A stretch of 64,000 nt of DNA, taken from the NCBI GenBank assembly GCA_030248215.1, contig JASANG010001415.1, positions 231,306 through 295,305 on the forward strand. The letters are read 5' to 3'. Positions 1 through 10,765 of this stretch are shown piece by piece. The stretch is from Enoplolaimus lenunculus. Taxonomy: Eukaryota; Nematoda; Enoplea; Enoplida; Thoracostomopsidae. The translations under genes and the position numbers were made by a program. Below the pieces are notes generated by a model. The model ran no database searches. It was not told the origin of the DNA and saw nothing but the letters and a program-made list of their open reading frames with translations. Numbering within the stretch: the stretch's first letter is position 1; every line of letters begins with the position of its first letter.

Positions 1-425
1 TTGTAGGCAAATTATTGCGCTGACAGACGGCGCCGGGCGACAATATTGCGGTGACAGACAGCGTCGCGCGACAACTATAGCGATAGCCTTATCTTTGGTT
101 TGTGGTTTGCCGAAATTTGAGAAAATTTCCAAAATGTGTCGGGGATTGTCTACGGGACACTAGGATGCATTCATTTGTTTAGAAGTTGTATGGACATTTT
201 GGGATAGGCCGGACTCTAGGGTGCACGGTCCATCACGGCGAGTTGGGCCCCCCTATGATTGTAACTCGTGATACCTTGAGCTGGTCGGTGAGCTGTGAGT
301 AGTGTGTAATGTTTTCGTGACCCTCAGGTACCTTGGTGTAATCTTTAACCATGCGCTCGCTGTTGCATATTTGTTACTGCAAATGTCAAATACACTTTCA
401 GGGGTATATTTTTGTTTTAAACATA
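1..425. other. Unassigned non-coding DNA
   Basis: No convincing coding exon, RNA gene or bounded repeat was recognised. The first 90 bases contain two similar GACAGACxGCG units, which may be the edge of a GC-rich repeat cut by the window. Confidence 0.4.
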
Positions 426-512
426 GTGTCACGGCAATTCGTCGACCGACAACTTGTAATCTGAATTCTGAAATTTAATCGACTTGACAATTCGTCGCCC
501 ATCATTATGCTT
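426..512 (+). repeat. Partial copy of the CAATTCGTCGACCGACAACTTGT repeat family
   Basis: The stretch starts with a CAATTCGTCGACCGACAACT-type end, then has GACTTGACAATTCGTCGCCCATCATTATGCTTAAG. The same blocks recur near 7432, 14628, 31963, 35585 and 53210. This copy breaks off into a TTG microsatellite. No target-site duplication was found. Confidence 0.6.
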
Positions 513-625
513 AAGTTTTTGTTGTTGTTGTCGTTGTTGTTGCTGTTATTGTTGTTGTTGTTTTTGTTTTTGTTTCTGTTGTTGTTGTTATTTTTTGTTG
601 TTGCTCTTGTTGTTGTTGTTGTTGA
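513..625. repeat. (TTG)n microsatellite
   Basis: An imperfect TTG/TTT trinucleotide run. It creates open frames of leucine or valine that are compositional artefacts, not genes. Confidence 0.85.
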
Positions 626-780
626 ATCTCAGAAATATGTAAAACTGTTCCGAATAATAAACTTCGAAATTATAACTGGATCCAGAAATCGGCGTTTCGC
701 ATCTATGATTTGGCTAAACCAACTGCTTGAGCCATAAATATATACCAGGACTTTTGTTTTTAGCACTTTTACTTTATATA

Positions 781-2148
781 TTAGAGATGTCCCGGGGTCA
801 GGATTTTACCCGGGACCAGGGCCGGGGCCAACAAAGTTCAATAACTTCAAATTTTATGTACCTTTTGCGTAAGCCGGTACCTGGCAGTACGATACCGTTT
901 TTATCATATCGCGTCACGCGACATTTTGTTGATACTCCGAAGTTGTAAAGTTAGTGTTAATGCATTTGTTATTTGCCATATCGCGTCACGCGACATTTTA
1001 CCTATGGTAACATAATAAAACCAGTGGTAGTGGACTAACACACGTACGCTATTAAGGTAATATGCAAATTAGTTATTAGCTAACTATTCATTTATCGGTT
1101 TTCGAGGTTTGCAAACAATTTATTCAGATTCCTTACACCCAAAAACCCATTATTGCTGAAACTAGATTGCTTGTAACCCTAATAATTAGTTAAATATTGC
1201 AAAAACGCCTAATTTAGGCTTATCAATTATGCTTAGATGCACATTATCTATTAGCTAACTACTCAATTATCGGATTTAGACGTTTGTAAACAATTTGTTC
1301 AGATTCTTCGCACGCAAAAACCTTCAGTAAACCGTAATAATTACTGAAATAATTTAATAAGTCCTAGTTGTATCTTGCCAATTAAGCTAATATGCAAATT
1401 AGCTATTAGCTAACTATTTGATTATCGGTTTTGAGGTGTTGCAGACAATTTATTTACATTCTTCGCACCTAAAAACCCTTTAGTGCTGAAATTATATTGC
1501 TTTTAACCTTAATAATTTGTAAAATATTGTAAAAAAAGTTGAATTTGGTTTATAAACTATGCTAATATGCAAATTATCTAGTAGCTAATTACTCAATTAT
1601 CGGTTTTGGAGGTTTGTAAACAATCTAGTCAAGTTTCTCGCAACCAAAAACCTTTTAATTCTGAAATTAGATTGCTTGTAAGTGTAATAATTAGTGAAAT
1701 AATGTAGAAAGTCCTAATTTAGGCTTAACTAATTACGCAAATTGACCTGTAGCTAATAAACAGCTTAAAATTCGAAAACAAATTTTTGTTGCTTTTTTGT
1801 TGGTAAGCTTAAGATTATTAATATGTGCAAGGATTGGTATTGGCTGGATTATTTTGTCGTTGGCCAAGTTTTTTGGTGAAGATAACATTTTGCATGCCCT
1901 TGCCAAAATATAGAAAGCAAAATTGAATAAAATAATTGTAAGATCCATACGTACTCTTTACAAATGCATTAAACATTAACTTTACAACTTAGGAGTATCA
2001 GCAAAATGTCGCGTGACGCGATATGATAATAACGGTATCGTACTGCCAGGTACAGGCTTATGCGAAAGGTACATAAAATTTGATGAAGTTTAGTGTATTT
2101 TGCTGACCTTTGCCCCGGGTAAAATCCTGTCCCCGAAACATCTCTAGT
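781..2148. mobile_element. 1.37-kb element with ~190-bp inverted arms and a 168-bp satellite core
   Basis: The left arm (about 781-970) and right arm (about 1960-2148) are inverted copies. Shared blocks include TAGAGATGT at the ends, GGATTTTACCCGGG, TTTTATGTACCTTT, CTGGCAGTACGATACCGTT, ATCATATCGCGTCACGCGAC and GTTGTAAAGTTA. Between the arms lie about four tandem monomers (see separate entry). No open frame resembles a transposase, so it would be non-autonomous. The ends resemble terminal inverted repeats, but I could not match a target-site duplication, so the exact edges are uncertain. Confidence 0.65.
1058..1760. repeat. Tandem satellite, ~168-bp monomer, about 4 copies
   Basis: The block TATGCAAATTAGYTATTAGC followed by TAACTA, ATTATCGG and GTTTGTAAACAATTTATTCAG recurs at about 1061, 1231, 1391, 1566 and (decayed) 1734. 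Spacing is 160-175 bp. Each monomer also carries CAAAAACC and CTGAAATTAGATTGCTTGTAA. The array sits wholly within the inverted arms of the 781-2148 element. Confidence 0.75.
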
Positions 2149-2218
2149 CCATGCGTTGTAGTGCCGACTGACTACTGCCAGTAAACGTTACCTATAAGTG
2201 TTTCTGGTACGATACCAC

Positions 2219-2335
2219 CAGGGATCGACCGGATATCCGGTTCCGGTTTAATATCCGGCATAATCCGACACTGTGTCCGGTTTCGGTATCCGGTATAAAC
2301 CTGCCCGGATACCGGATATTTGTGGTTGAGGTTAC
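2219..2335 (+). mobile_element. Truncated copy of the CAGGGATCGACCGGATATCCGG family
   Basis: It begins CAGGGATCGACCGGATATCC, has GGTTTAATATCCGGC, and continues to CCGGATACCGGATATTTGTGG. It matches the left half of the complete copy at 46750-47151. No right end was found. Confidence 0.6.
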
Positions 2336-2599
2336 AAGTATCATTGAGCCTGTTGCGTCTTGACTACGCCCGTGTTACACACAAAGTATAAACTCTCTCG
2401 ACGCCCCTGCCGTCCTTTGATTATTTCCGGTTAAATCGTTTCGTTTTCGTGTATTTCAGCTTTTTTTTGGAATGACCAACCCAAAAATATACCGATAATA
2501 GCTTGGTAACGTTAGGTACATTTGTGTACAGGCATCAACGGTTTCTACCGTATTTATATGTCTTATTGTTTCCGGCAACCAGTTTTCTTTTTCAATAAA
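2336..2599. other. Unassigned non-coding DNA
   Basis: No coding exon, RNA gene or bounded repeat was recognised. Confidence 0.35.
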
Positions 2600-2690
2600 C
2601 ACATACAAAATCTATATATGCACATATACATATATCTATATATACATATACATATATATACATATAGATATACATATATATTGCAGGTTT
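2600..2690. repeat. TATA-rich microsatellite
   Basis: A run of TATACATATATA-type units. Open frames across it (I/Y/H-rich) are artefacts. Confidence 0.75.
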
Positions 2691-2801
2691 ATTTCGTTTC
2701 TACACGTGGTTTACAGAGTTACACACATAATAACATAATAAACACAGTGAGTAACAAACGTAAACAATCGGGTTATTTTTTCGTAATACAAAATGTTTCA
2801 G

Positions 2802-2802
<1 letters not shown>

Positions 2803-2835
<33 letters not shown>

Positions 2836-2836
2836 G
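2803..2836. repeat. (TTG)n microsatellite
   Basis: About eleven TTG units in a row. Confidence 0.85.
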
Positions 2837-2869
2837 GTTTGTATTTATTGTGTTTTGTACACACATGCA

Positions 2870-3210
2870 CACGTAACAACAACATAATATAATACACACA
2901 GCTTGTATCCAGTTCTTTTTCTACAATACAAACACTGGTTTGTGTAGTTATGCTGTATTGGATGTACGGAAATACACACATAACAACATAATATATATAC
3001 AGGTTGTATCCAGTTGTTTTTCCACAATACACATACAGACTGGTTTGTGTATTTATTTATGCTGTATTGGACGTACGGAAATACACACATAACAACATAA
3101 TATACACAGGTTGTATCCAGTTGTTTTTCCACATTACACATACAGACTGGTTTGCGTATTTGATTATGCTGTATTGGACGTACGGAAATACACACATAAC
3201 AACATAATAA
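2870..3210. repeat. Tandem minisatellite, ~100-107-bp unit, about 3 copies
   Basis: The block TTGTATCCAGTTGTTTTTCC recurs at about 2904, 3004 and 3111. Each is followed by CACATACAGACTGGTTTG, TATGCTGTATTGGACGTACG and AATACACACATAACAACATAA. Repetitive open frames on both strands (repeating VYYVVMCVFPYVQYS-like peptide) are products of the array and are not supported as genes. Confidence 0.8.
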
Positions 3211-3672
3211 TGGACAGTATGCCGGTTGGCTCTGGCTGTGTACAGTTGTTTTGATGTGTTTAGCCCGGTATCTTGGTTATGACCCGCAGGCGTAACTTTA
3301 GGCAAAGGTTTAAAAATAGGTTTAGGCATTCGATTGTCTTTTTATTTCTGGTTACCAAATCGTTTGGGTATTTTTGGCTTGCTACCGGGTATACTTGTCG
3401 TGATCAGGGTCTTCGCTATCGCTTGTTGTACGCCATAGGGGGTGGTGCCCGGCATCTGGTTGCACCGGTATAGTCAGTGCCGGAACAGGTAGGTGTCCCC
3501 CGTGGTTTTGGATTAGCTGCTGGGCACCTCTTGTTGATAGGGATAGGAAGTGGATATATCATTGAGATTTTAACATTTTTGGAACGACGCGAAGAAAACG
3601 CCTTGTTACAGACTCAGACTGCAGAATAACCTACAGAGGTCGTTACTATTTGTGGTTCGCTATGCTGGCTCG
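3211..3672. other. Unassigned non-coding DNA
   Basis: No coding exon, RNA gene or bounded repeat was recognised. Confidence 0.35.
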
Positions 3673-4051
3673 CAAGGTGCAACCGGAATTACAATTTACC
3701 GGAACCGGAATTTGAAAATTTTACCGGAACCGGAAATTGAAAAATGCATTTCACCAAAAATTTCATTTTAACCTTATTTTTTGCTCTATTATTTGTGAAA
3801 TAACCTTAGTCGAACATAGGTATTTATTTTATTTGTTGTATTTTAGATTTTCATCATCGACTGAAGTGAAACCCACCATCAATTGCTTATATTCGGAGTA
3901 CAAGTGGGATTCAAAAGCGATTCTTAAAAATTAGCAAAGTTAAGAAAACGGCCAAATTATAACACCGGAATTTTTAAATCCGGTAAAAATTTACCGGAAC
4001 CGGAAGGTGAAAAAATGCAGGAACCGGAACCAGAATTCCGGTTGCACCCTG
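3673..4051 (-). mobile_element. hAT-like MITE with 8-bp target-site duplication
   Basis: The termini are CAAGGTGCAACCGGAATT and AATTCCGGTTGCACCCTG. The flanks are CTGGCTCG on both sides, an exact 8-bp duplication. The interior is AT-rich and matches the copies at 10766 and 26511 in reverse orientation. The 8-bp duplication and CAGGG-type ends are typical of the hAT superfamily. There is no transposase frame. Confidence 0.8.
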
Positions 4052-4825
4052 CTGGCTCGTAAACAATTTTTGGACGTGGTTATTTCATTTCGAAATGACG
4101 TAATGACTACACTAAGCTCCTGGTCCATATCTGGTCCATATCCAACAAGGCGAGTCATCATCCCGCAGTGGTGGCTCGGATACTATGAGTCGCCGCGGGT
4201 CGGGTCGTGCGATCACAAAATGAGCGATATTTTTGTCAAATTAAACTGGATCCGCAGGTTGAGTGAGGCCACGAGGGGCACTCAACACTCTATAGTAGAA
4301 AAATTCTATCCGTGAAAAAGTTTCAAACTTTCCTTGTTAAGTCGTCTGACATCCTTGTTGTAGCCCCTCCCGTAGCAAGGATGTCGCACAGCAAAGTATA
4401 CGTAATCTCATGAATGAAAATTGCATTAATTTTGTTTGAATGTCGAGAATTCAATTTGTTAATATTGAAATTCTTATTTTTATTTCTGTAGAAATTTACA
4501 CAGGGGATACGTATATCCCCTATATCCTTTTCCTTATATTTGTACCCCCCCATCCGTCTACCAAAGTCCGCTGGTTTACGGCTTGAATTAGGCTTAATAT
4601 GTACAGGTATAAGCTTTACCGTTGTTGGCGATTTCGCATGCTGGAAAAAACATATTTTTCGTTCCGTTGCCGCTGGTTGGTTGTGTGCATTATACGTACG
4701 GTTTCGAAATTGAAAACTTTTTTGCTATTCAGACCATTATTTGAGTAGGCTTTTGTATTTCTATATCGGTTGTACACCCGGTAATTATTTTGTGGGTGTC
4801 TGGTCAGCTTGAAATATATGTAGCT
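4052..4825. other. Unassigned non-coding DNA
   Basis: Apart from short low-complexity runs I see no supported feature. Short open frames here have no recognisable similarity. Confidence 0.35.
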
Positions 4826-4829
4826 AATG

Positions 4830-4965
4830 TTTACTATGATGTATATAAATATATATAAATATATATTTATATAACCATGTAATATTTATATATTTATATC
4901 ATATATTTATATATTTATATATATTCACATATTTATTTGTATAATATATATATTTATATATGTGT
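4830..4965. repeat. TATA/ATTTATA-rich microsatellite
   Basis: An irregular array of TATATTTATATA units, ending in GTGTGTGTG. Confidence 0.75.
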
Positions 4966-5736
4966 GTGTGATTTAGTGTATGTGTATGGTATATATTTTC
5001 TATGTAATGTTAGGTGTGTTGTTTTTTGTTGGAAAATTAAATAGAAAATGGTCAAGCGATCAAAATGGGAAACACACAGAGCCGAGTATGCAAGGGAAAG
5101 GATATGACGGGGGCAGCTGTATATCGCCGTCCTGAAGGTTCTGGAACGATTGGATAAAGGCACTTTTATTAGTGGCACAACTTGTAGTAAAGGTCGAAAA
5201 AAATTGGTTGTGACGGTTTGCTCGTACTAATCTGGTTTGTTAACGTAGCTACGTATCCGTTTGGTGAATTTAAACTCTTGGTGATGCGCGGTTCCGTTGT
5301 GGCGATAACAGTATGGTTGGCGGCACGTTTTGCCTGTAACTGGCTTGCGGTGCGGGCTTGTAGTCAAGGGAGACGGGCAGGGGGTTCAGCCCCCCGCCCC
5401 CGTATAAGGATTTTGTTTCCCCTGGAAAATTGTTGGCTACGGGCATCTGACGCCGTGTTGTCCTGTGAGTGTACGTAGTTGTTTTTCGGTTGATTTCATT
5501 TTCGGTTCGAATACAGTCGTTCGTTCGACCGGTGGGTGGCTGAAAGATTTGTGGGTTGGAGTTGCAGTTGTGAAAGTGAATTTATTTTTTCCGCTGGGTG
5601 GCGGATGTGAAACGTGAACAGCGTGCGAGGGAGAGGTATTTTTTCTGTTTCGGTTTCGCCGTCAGGGTTCCACGCTCGGCGTTGTTGGTTTGAAATTATT
5701 GAAAGGGTTGAAACAATGTTTGAACTATGTTTGGCC
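4966..5736. other. Unassigned, locally GC-richer DNA
   Basis: An open frame of 86 codons lies at 5218-5478 on the plus strand, but it has no recognised domain, splice context or repeat and is not called. A distant promoter or 5' exon of the downstream gene could hide here; I cannot show it. Confidence 0.3.
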
Positions 5737-6026
5737 CATGACTACTTTAATGGGCGTCCAGGTTTCTGGTAGGTCCGTAATAGAGTTGGTTTAGATTCTA
5801 GACTACATTTTTGCTTAGGCTTAGGCTTAGGCTTAAGCTTAGGAACACATTTTTGCAACGCTTAGCCTTAGGCTTAGGCTTTATTAAGCTTAGGAACACA
5901 TTTTTACAACGCTTAGGCTTAGGCTTAGGCTTTATTAAGCTTAGGAACACATTTTTGCAACGCTTAGGCTTATGCTTAGGAATACGCTTAATCTACTGTT
6001 ACGCCCCTGAAAGTAACAAGGGCCTA
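5737..6026. mobile_element. TTAGGC-cored MITE, 'AAAGTAAC' subtype
   Basis: The left part has GGTTTCTGGTAGGTCCGTAA and TTCTAGACTACATTTTTGC. The core is arrays of CTTAGG units separated by AACACATTTTTGCAACG. The right end is CTACTGTTACGCCCCTGAAAGTAAC. The right end pairs with left ends of sister copies (GTTACTTTTAGGGCCGT). Confidence 0.7.
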
Positions 6027-6779
6027 ATCTTTTATACGCTACTCAGTAGAAAATCGCTGCGGATGTGAGTATACTAAGTTCCGTAGGAAGTGTCGCCCGC
6101 CAGTGGTGGTGTGTTGAGAAATTTCTGACCTGACGGGGTGTGGTGTGGTTGGCCGCCAGTTAGCCAAGTGCAATTTTAGTACTAAACCATAATATAAAAC
6201 GTTTTACTATTTACAATACGGAAAACAATGATTGTTCACTTTTAAACCGAGTTTATTTGGGGGCACCAGCCGAGTTGGGGGTGTCACCAGGGGTTTTTCC
6301 CGTTATCCCCCAGCACGGATTTATCCAAAAATCGTTGAATTTAATTTTTTTTGCATATTTGAAAATCCCCCTTTGTGACTCAAAAAATTGTTTGTCAATG
6401 TTTAACAAATTATATACCATTCGATGCAGCTTGCGGAGTTGAGTGCAATGGTGTTGAATGTTCTGCAATTAGGTGTTTGGGGCTAGCGAGTTATGGTCAA
6501 ATATCTGATTTGGCTTGCTCCCAACGATTTGGGTCGGCACCAAATCAGTTATTTGACTATAATTCGTTAATCAATAGTCCGATTGCAAAAAATTTAACAC
6601 CACTGGACTCAGTTCCACAAACTGCATCGAATGGTATGTAATTTGTCAAACTGGAGTCCCAATGGGAGGATAGGCGTGAAATAATCAGGAGGCCATGAGA
6701 AGATAAAATATGCAAAAATTTTCACAATCCAAACATTTTTGGGTGAACGCGGGCTGGGAGATGACGGAAAAGACTCCTA
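6027..6779. other. Unassigned non-coding DNA
   Basis: Opposed short open frames at 6253-6641 lack any recognisable domain or splice context. No repeat with defined ends was seen. Confidence 0.3.
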
Positions 6780-6885
6780 ATTTTTGCATAGTTTAGGCTT
6801 AGGTATAAGCTCAGTGTAACGCTTCGGCTTAGGTTTAGGAATACGCTTACACTACTGTTACTGCCCTGTTCTATGCATAGATCAA
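6780..6885. mobile_element. Truncated TTAGGC-cored MITE
   Basis: It has GTTTAGGCTTAGGTATAAGC, AACGCTTCGGCTTAGG and the right-end block CTACTGTTACTGCCCTGTTC. The left end is missing. Confidence 0.55.
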
Positions 6886-6908
6886 AACAACTTAGGATCT
6901 CCCCATGA

Positions 6909-7113
6909 AAATGTCGTAGACGAAACTGCTATTCAGACCAATTACCTATTGGCCTACGACAGCTTGCGATTGTGAGCAAATAGCAGATAGGCCTAGGCTA
7001 AAAAGCGGTTATAAGATGTTGCAAAACAACACTAATGTAACACCAATGCTGATTGGTTGAACAGTACTGCGTTTGTTTCAAATAATCGAATCTGATTGGT
7101 CTGCTGTAATCAT
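6909..7113. mobile_element. Degraded 'GTCGTAGGCCAATCTGCTATTC' MITE
   Basis: It shares with 34917-35215 the blocks GTCGTAG, CTGCTATTCAGACCAATTAC, ATTGGCCTACGAC, TTGCGATTGTGAG, TGCAAAACAACAC and ACCAATGCTGATTGGTT. The right end is eroded. Confidence 0.6.
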
Positions 7114-7429
7114 ACGAGGAAGCGAGCAGATTTTATTTGATCCATTTTGTTACAAAAACAAAATGAAACTGTACAGTGTAGTCGACGGTTTTCAAACACG
7201 TTTTGCTGAGAATTAGTACGTATCGTAGAATGACTGAGGCATCGTCGCGGTTATTGATTGTAAGTCCCAGTCTTGGACGTTTGTCCAAAAATGGTTACAT
7301 TTTGATAAGTTTTTCTATCGTTTGAGCTTCTCATGACCTCTTCAAGGTCTACGATTTATATCGTTTGAACCTGGTTTTAGAGACTGCACGCGATTCGTTT
7401 GCTTATAAACGTACGTACTTTACGAATCT
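7114..7429. other. Unassigned non-coding DNA
   Basis: No coding exon, RNA gene or bounded repeat was recognised. Confidence 0.3.
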
Positions 7430-7607
7430 ACGACAATTCGTCGACCGACCACTTGTCGGCCAACAGTGTCCCCCAAAACCTATAAATAAAGTCTTAGCAT
7501 AATCGTAAACGTAATCCTAAGCCTAAGCCTAAGCATAATGATAGGCTGCGAATTGTCAAGTCGATGGAATTTGGGATTACAAGTTGTCGGGTCGACGAGT
7601 TGTGATA
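7430..7607. mobile_element. CAATTCGTCGACCGAC-family MITE with CCTAAG core
   Basis: The left end is ACAATTCGTCGACCGACCAC and the right end is ACAAGTTGTCGGGTCGACGA. The core is TAATCCTAAGCCTAAGCCTA, followed by ATAATGATAGGC. GAATTGTCAAGTCGATGG is shared with the copy at 14628. The ends are imperfect inverted repeats. Confidence 0.7.
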
Positions 7608-8100
7608 CTCGTACTTGTGCGTATATATTAATTTATTTACTTGTTTATGTATATATGTTTAATATAAACAAGTACATTTCGATACATGTATATATGTATT
7701 TATAACCGTATACATATTGAAAGCTAAATATACGACCATGTGGCTCTGTATTTTTGTAGTGTCGTTGCGCTGTTTTTCATTCCCATAATATTACGAATCT
7801 GATGTATGGGTGGCCTGGCCTGTGTACGTAGTAAATGGTGTGAACCTTTTGGATATTTTGCAGGCCACGTTGACGTTTCACCGATGCCGATGCGCAGACA
7901 GGGGTGGGGGCTCTTCCCAAAGGTCAGGGTGGGCCCCCCCAAACTCGTGAGCGAAGCGACCGGGAAGCCAGACGCATTTTAAAACTTCGGCGGTTTTTGT
8001 TTCAACCAGTTCGGGTGGGGTCCCTTAGGGGTGGACCTTCCGGGAATGGGGGTGGCTGCTGTGGCCCTGCTTATCACACAGGCGTTTTCGGATAACCAAG
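7608..8100. other. Mixed low-complexity and unassigned DNA
   Basis: A TATATG-type stretch covers 7620-7710. The rest (GGGGTGGGGGC and GGGTGGGCCCCCCC runs near 7900-7935) resembles parts of the repeat near 9733-9915 but has no clear ends. Confidence 0.3.
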
Positions 8101-8104
8101 TGGG

Positions 8105-8285
8105 CCCGTAGCCAGAGAGGGGTCAAGGGGGGCTCAACCACCCTGGAAGAATTTAGGCCGCCCTAGAAAATGTTCAACATTGCTTGTAAGTCATCGAATA
8201 CCGTTGTAGCCTCTGCTGAAAATTTTTTTAGCCCTTCTAGAGCTAGGTCAGCTGGCTACGCGCTGGTAACCACAAGCCAAGCTAG
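8105..8285. repeat. 'GTAGCCAGCTCACCTTGCTAGG'-type repeat, degraded
   Basis: It shares CCAGAGAGGGG, GAAAATTTTT and CTAGAGCTAGGTCAGCTGGC with the clearer copies near 8638 and 19738. The boundaries are uncertain. Confidence 0.4.
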
Positions 8286-8637
8286 AATATTGGATTTTTA
8301 AGCTAGCAGTTCATGGTTTAGGAAAGGTATTATTTATACGCAGGGCCCACTTTAGGATAGTCGCCACCTTCCCAAACATGTCCGAGGGTGCCCAACTTGA
8401 GAAGTTCGTGGTCTACGAAAATATTTTAGTTTGCCAAGATAGGGGACCCCCAAGGGTCGCCTCGCCCTCCCAATTAGGGACTTTAAGGCCACTTCCGCCG
8501 GCACTGTTTTATTATACGCTTACTGACTGCTATTTGGTTGAGTTGGCTATCGTGTCTTTCTATTGGTTTCTTTTTCCTCTCAACTCTCGGAAGTCGTTAG
8601 TTTGTGTTTCTGTTTGCTAGCTTTAGTGGAAACAGGC
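8286..8637. other. Unassigned non-coding DNA
   Basis: No supported feature. The 80-codon open frame at 8378 is not backed by any domain or splice signal. Confidence 0.3.
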
Positions 8638-8780
8638 CCTTAGCCAACTCACCTTGCTGGGTGGGTGGGGAGACTAAAATTTTGTAGGACGGACATACAA
8701 GGGTTCTGGTTGATTTACAAGCAACGTTGAAAATTTTCTACGGTGGGGCTAACATTTTTCTCAACCCCTTCCCCCCGGCC
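8638..8780 (+). repeat. 'TTAGCCAGCTCACxTTGCTxGG' repeat copy
   Basis: It has CTTAGCCAACTCACCTTGCT, GGGGAGACTAAAATTTTGTA, GGACGGACATACAAGGGTT and TTACAAGCAACGTTGAAAAT. These match 19738-19880, upstream of the largest zinc-finger exon. Confidence 0.6.
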
Positions 8781-9099
8781 CCCCTTTGACAGAGAGATCT
8801 GTGAATATTTGTTTTCTACGTCGGCTATCATCAGCTAGCAGACAGACCAAAGGCGAACGCGTGTGGGTTTGTTTTTCTTGTCCGAGCGTACTGTACGCTG
8901 TACCGTAGGTACGTTGTATATGGTATAGACGTGGACTCTGTAAGCGGTTACACCGAAGGGGGGATACGCGATACACGGTGGTATACCCCCATGAAAAGCG
9001 GGGATGAATGAGAAAAGTGAAATGAAACAGTGATACAGTAACGATCAATATATTTACTCGCTCGACCCGCTAAGTATAACTGGCTATAATGGCTATTAT
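8781..9099. other. Unassigned non-coding DNA
   Basis: No supported feature was found. Confidence 0.3.
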
Positions 9100-9378
9100 G
9101 GTTCCTGTGCCTGTATATATACATCTATTTCATATATATACATGTACAATATATGTATATGTATATGTTTATGTATATGTATATGTATATTTATATGTAT
9201 ATGCATATGTATGTATATATGTATATGTATATTAATATGTATATTTATATGTATATGTATATGTGTATGTATATGTATATTTATATGTATATGTGTATTT
9301 ATATGTATATTTATATGTATATGGTTATGGAAATGTGTATGTTTATTTATATGTATATATGTATGTATTTATTTATGA
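9100..9378. repeat. (TATATG)n-type microsatellite
   Basis: A long, imperfect ATATGTATATG array. Overlapping frames encode ICICIC and MYMYMY strings, typical of a hexamer repeat. Confidence 0.85.
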
Positions 9379-9732
9379 CAGTACGCTACCCTCAGTAGAT
9401 TAGGATAGGAGACGGTGGGTATTTTTTGGTACAAATGCTGTATGGTATTGCTGTCCCTGCTTGGTTTGGGTTTTATATATGTCGTGTTGTGTTTGTTGTG
9501 ATGTGGGTGTCCGAAGCCAGGGTCGGAGCGATGAGTTGTTTAATAGTTTGCGAGGGTGGAAAAGCGTTCGTTTGACTTTTACAAAAATTCAAAACGTTAT
9601 TCCTAAACATTGCTGGAAGTTAATTTTGATAAAGTGAACAACAGAAATATCCTGCACATAGTCGCATCCTCTCAATCCATCAGTGATTCTGTATGCCGTT
9701 GGTCCGTAGGTTTTGAGTTTGTTGTCACTTCG
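9379..9732. other. Unassigned non-coding DNA
   Basis: No supported feature was found. Confidence 0.3.
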
Positions 9733-9915
9733 GTCAGTGGCGGATCCAGGATCTCAAAATGAGGGGGCCAAAATTTCACAGGTAATAAACTTACCTTTGA
9801 CCCACACACAAACCACGAACTATTGTCACAAAATTGCTAGGTATATAATTTTTGTTGAGATGCTGGTGGGAGGGCCCACGGCCGGGGTGGGCCCCCCATG
9901 GATTTGCCATTGACT
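9733..9915. repeat. Repeat starting CAGTGGCGGATCCAGGATCT
   Basis: The left edge is CAGTGGCGGATCCAGGATCT, followed by a G-rich stretch, and the region ends in GGGTGGGCCCCCCATGGAT. The left-end word recurs inverted at 14928-14942 (GGATCCGCCACTG) and degenerate at 13838. This suggests a transposon terminus, but no complete copy was delimited. Confidence 0.5.
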
Positions 9916-10148
9916 TCGGTGTGTGTCCGAAATACAAATAGATGATTGGCTTGACGGCCGAAACGGGCGGTGGTGGTGTGGTTTTGGTTTGGGGTATGTT
10001 CCGGTGTCCACTGTGTGTGTGTGTCTTATAAAGTATATCTTCTGTAGATTTTTGAGTTATTTTTGAGTTACGATATTTTTGGTACTGTTTGTTGGTGTGA
10101 AAAATTGTATGTATATATGTAATATATAATGTATAAGTAAATCGATAT
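9916..10148. other. Unassigned non-coding DNA
   Basis: Contains a short GT run near 10012 and TA-rich sequence near 10105. No gene was recognised. Confidence 0.3.
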
Positions 10149-10248
10149 CAGGGTGCAATTGGAATACCAATTTACCGGAATCTGAATTCCAGTTTATTGG
10201 AACCGGAAGGTGAAAAAATGCCGGAACCCGAATTCCGGTTGCACCCTG
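10149..10248. mobile_element. Short (100-bp) hAT-like MITE derivative
   Basis: It starts CAGGGTGCAATTGGAAT and ends AATTCCGGTTGCACCCTG, with CCGGAAGGTGAAAAAATGCC in between. It is a deleted form of the 360-400-bp family. The 8-bp flanks do not match. Confidence 0.65.
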
Positions 10249-10765
10249 TATATTTATATAACCGTCAGGTTTCTAACAGGACCTAAGTTTTGCCGGAGCA
10301 GGCACAGGGACAGTAATTGAATTTCCTTACAGAAATCGGAACAGGAACGGGAACTGGAATTCGAAATAATTTTCGACAAATTGCACTAATTGAAAAAACA
10401 ATCATTTCGTCATTCGGACCTGTGAACGTTCAATATTGACAGATTTGCTCGGAGCAACGCGGCATAAATGTTTTGTTGGGTTCAATTTGATTATTATAGC
10501 TTACGGCAGGGCAGCAGACCAAGAAGTTTCCGGTGCGGGTTGGGGCTGGCAAAAGTTATGCAACGCAATTTTTGCTGTATGCTATATACGTGTGTGCTTG
10601 TTTTGTGACGCGAAAAATTGTAACGGGAGGGTCGGTACTATTTTATCACTCAAAATTCTTTGGCGGGTGGGTGTGTGTGCCTTTCGCCCAACACTGGATC
10701 TGCTACTATATATCTGGTTCCGGTAGTATATATACATGTACATACGAATATATATAGGTTGTTAG
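10249..10765. other. Unassigned DNA with GGAACAGGAACGGG-type repeat piece
   Basis: At 10290-10400 a CGGAACAGGAACGGGAACTG block resembles intronic sequence near 25620-25700, suggesting another old MITE. The rest is unassigned. Confidence 0.35.

Noticed and set aside
2845-3329. Cys/Tyr-rich repetitive peptides
   Set aside because: They follow the ~105-bp minisatellite and occur in several frames and both strands.
5218-5478. 86-codon plus-strand frame
   Set aside because: No domain, no splice signals that link it to another exon, and no repeat of it elsewhere.
5800-6000. Telomere or interstitial telomere fusion site based on TTAGGC units
   Set aside because: Arrays are short, irregular and bounded by transposon ends in every clear case, so a chromosome end or fusion is not supported.
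9142-9398. MYMYMY and ICICIC open frames
   Set aside because: Products of the TATATG hexamer microsatellite.
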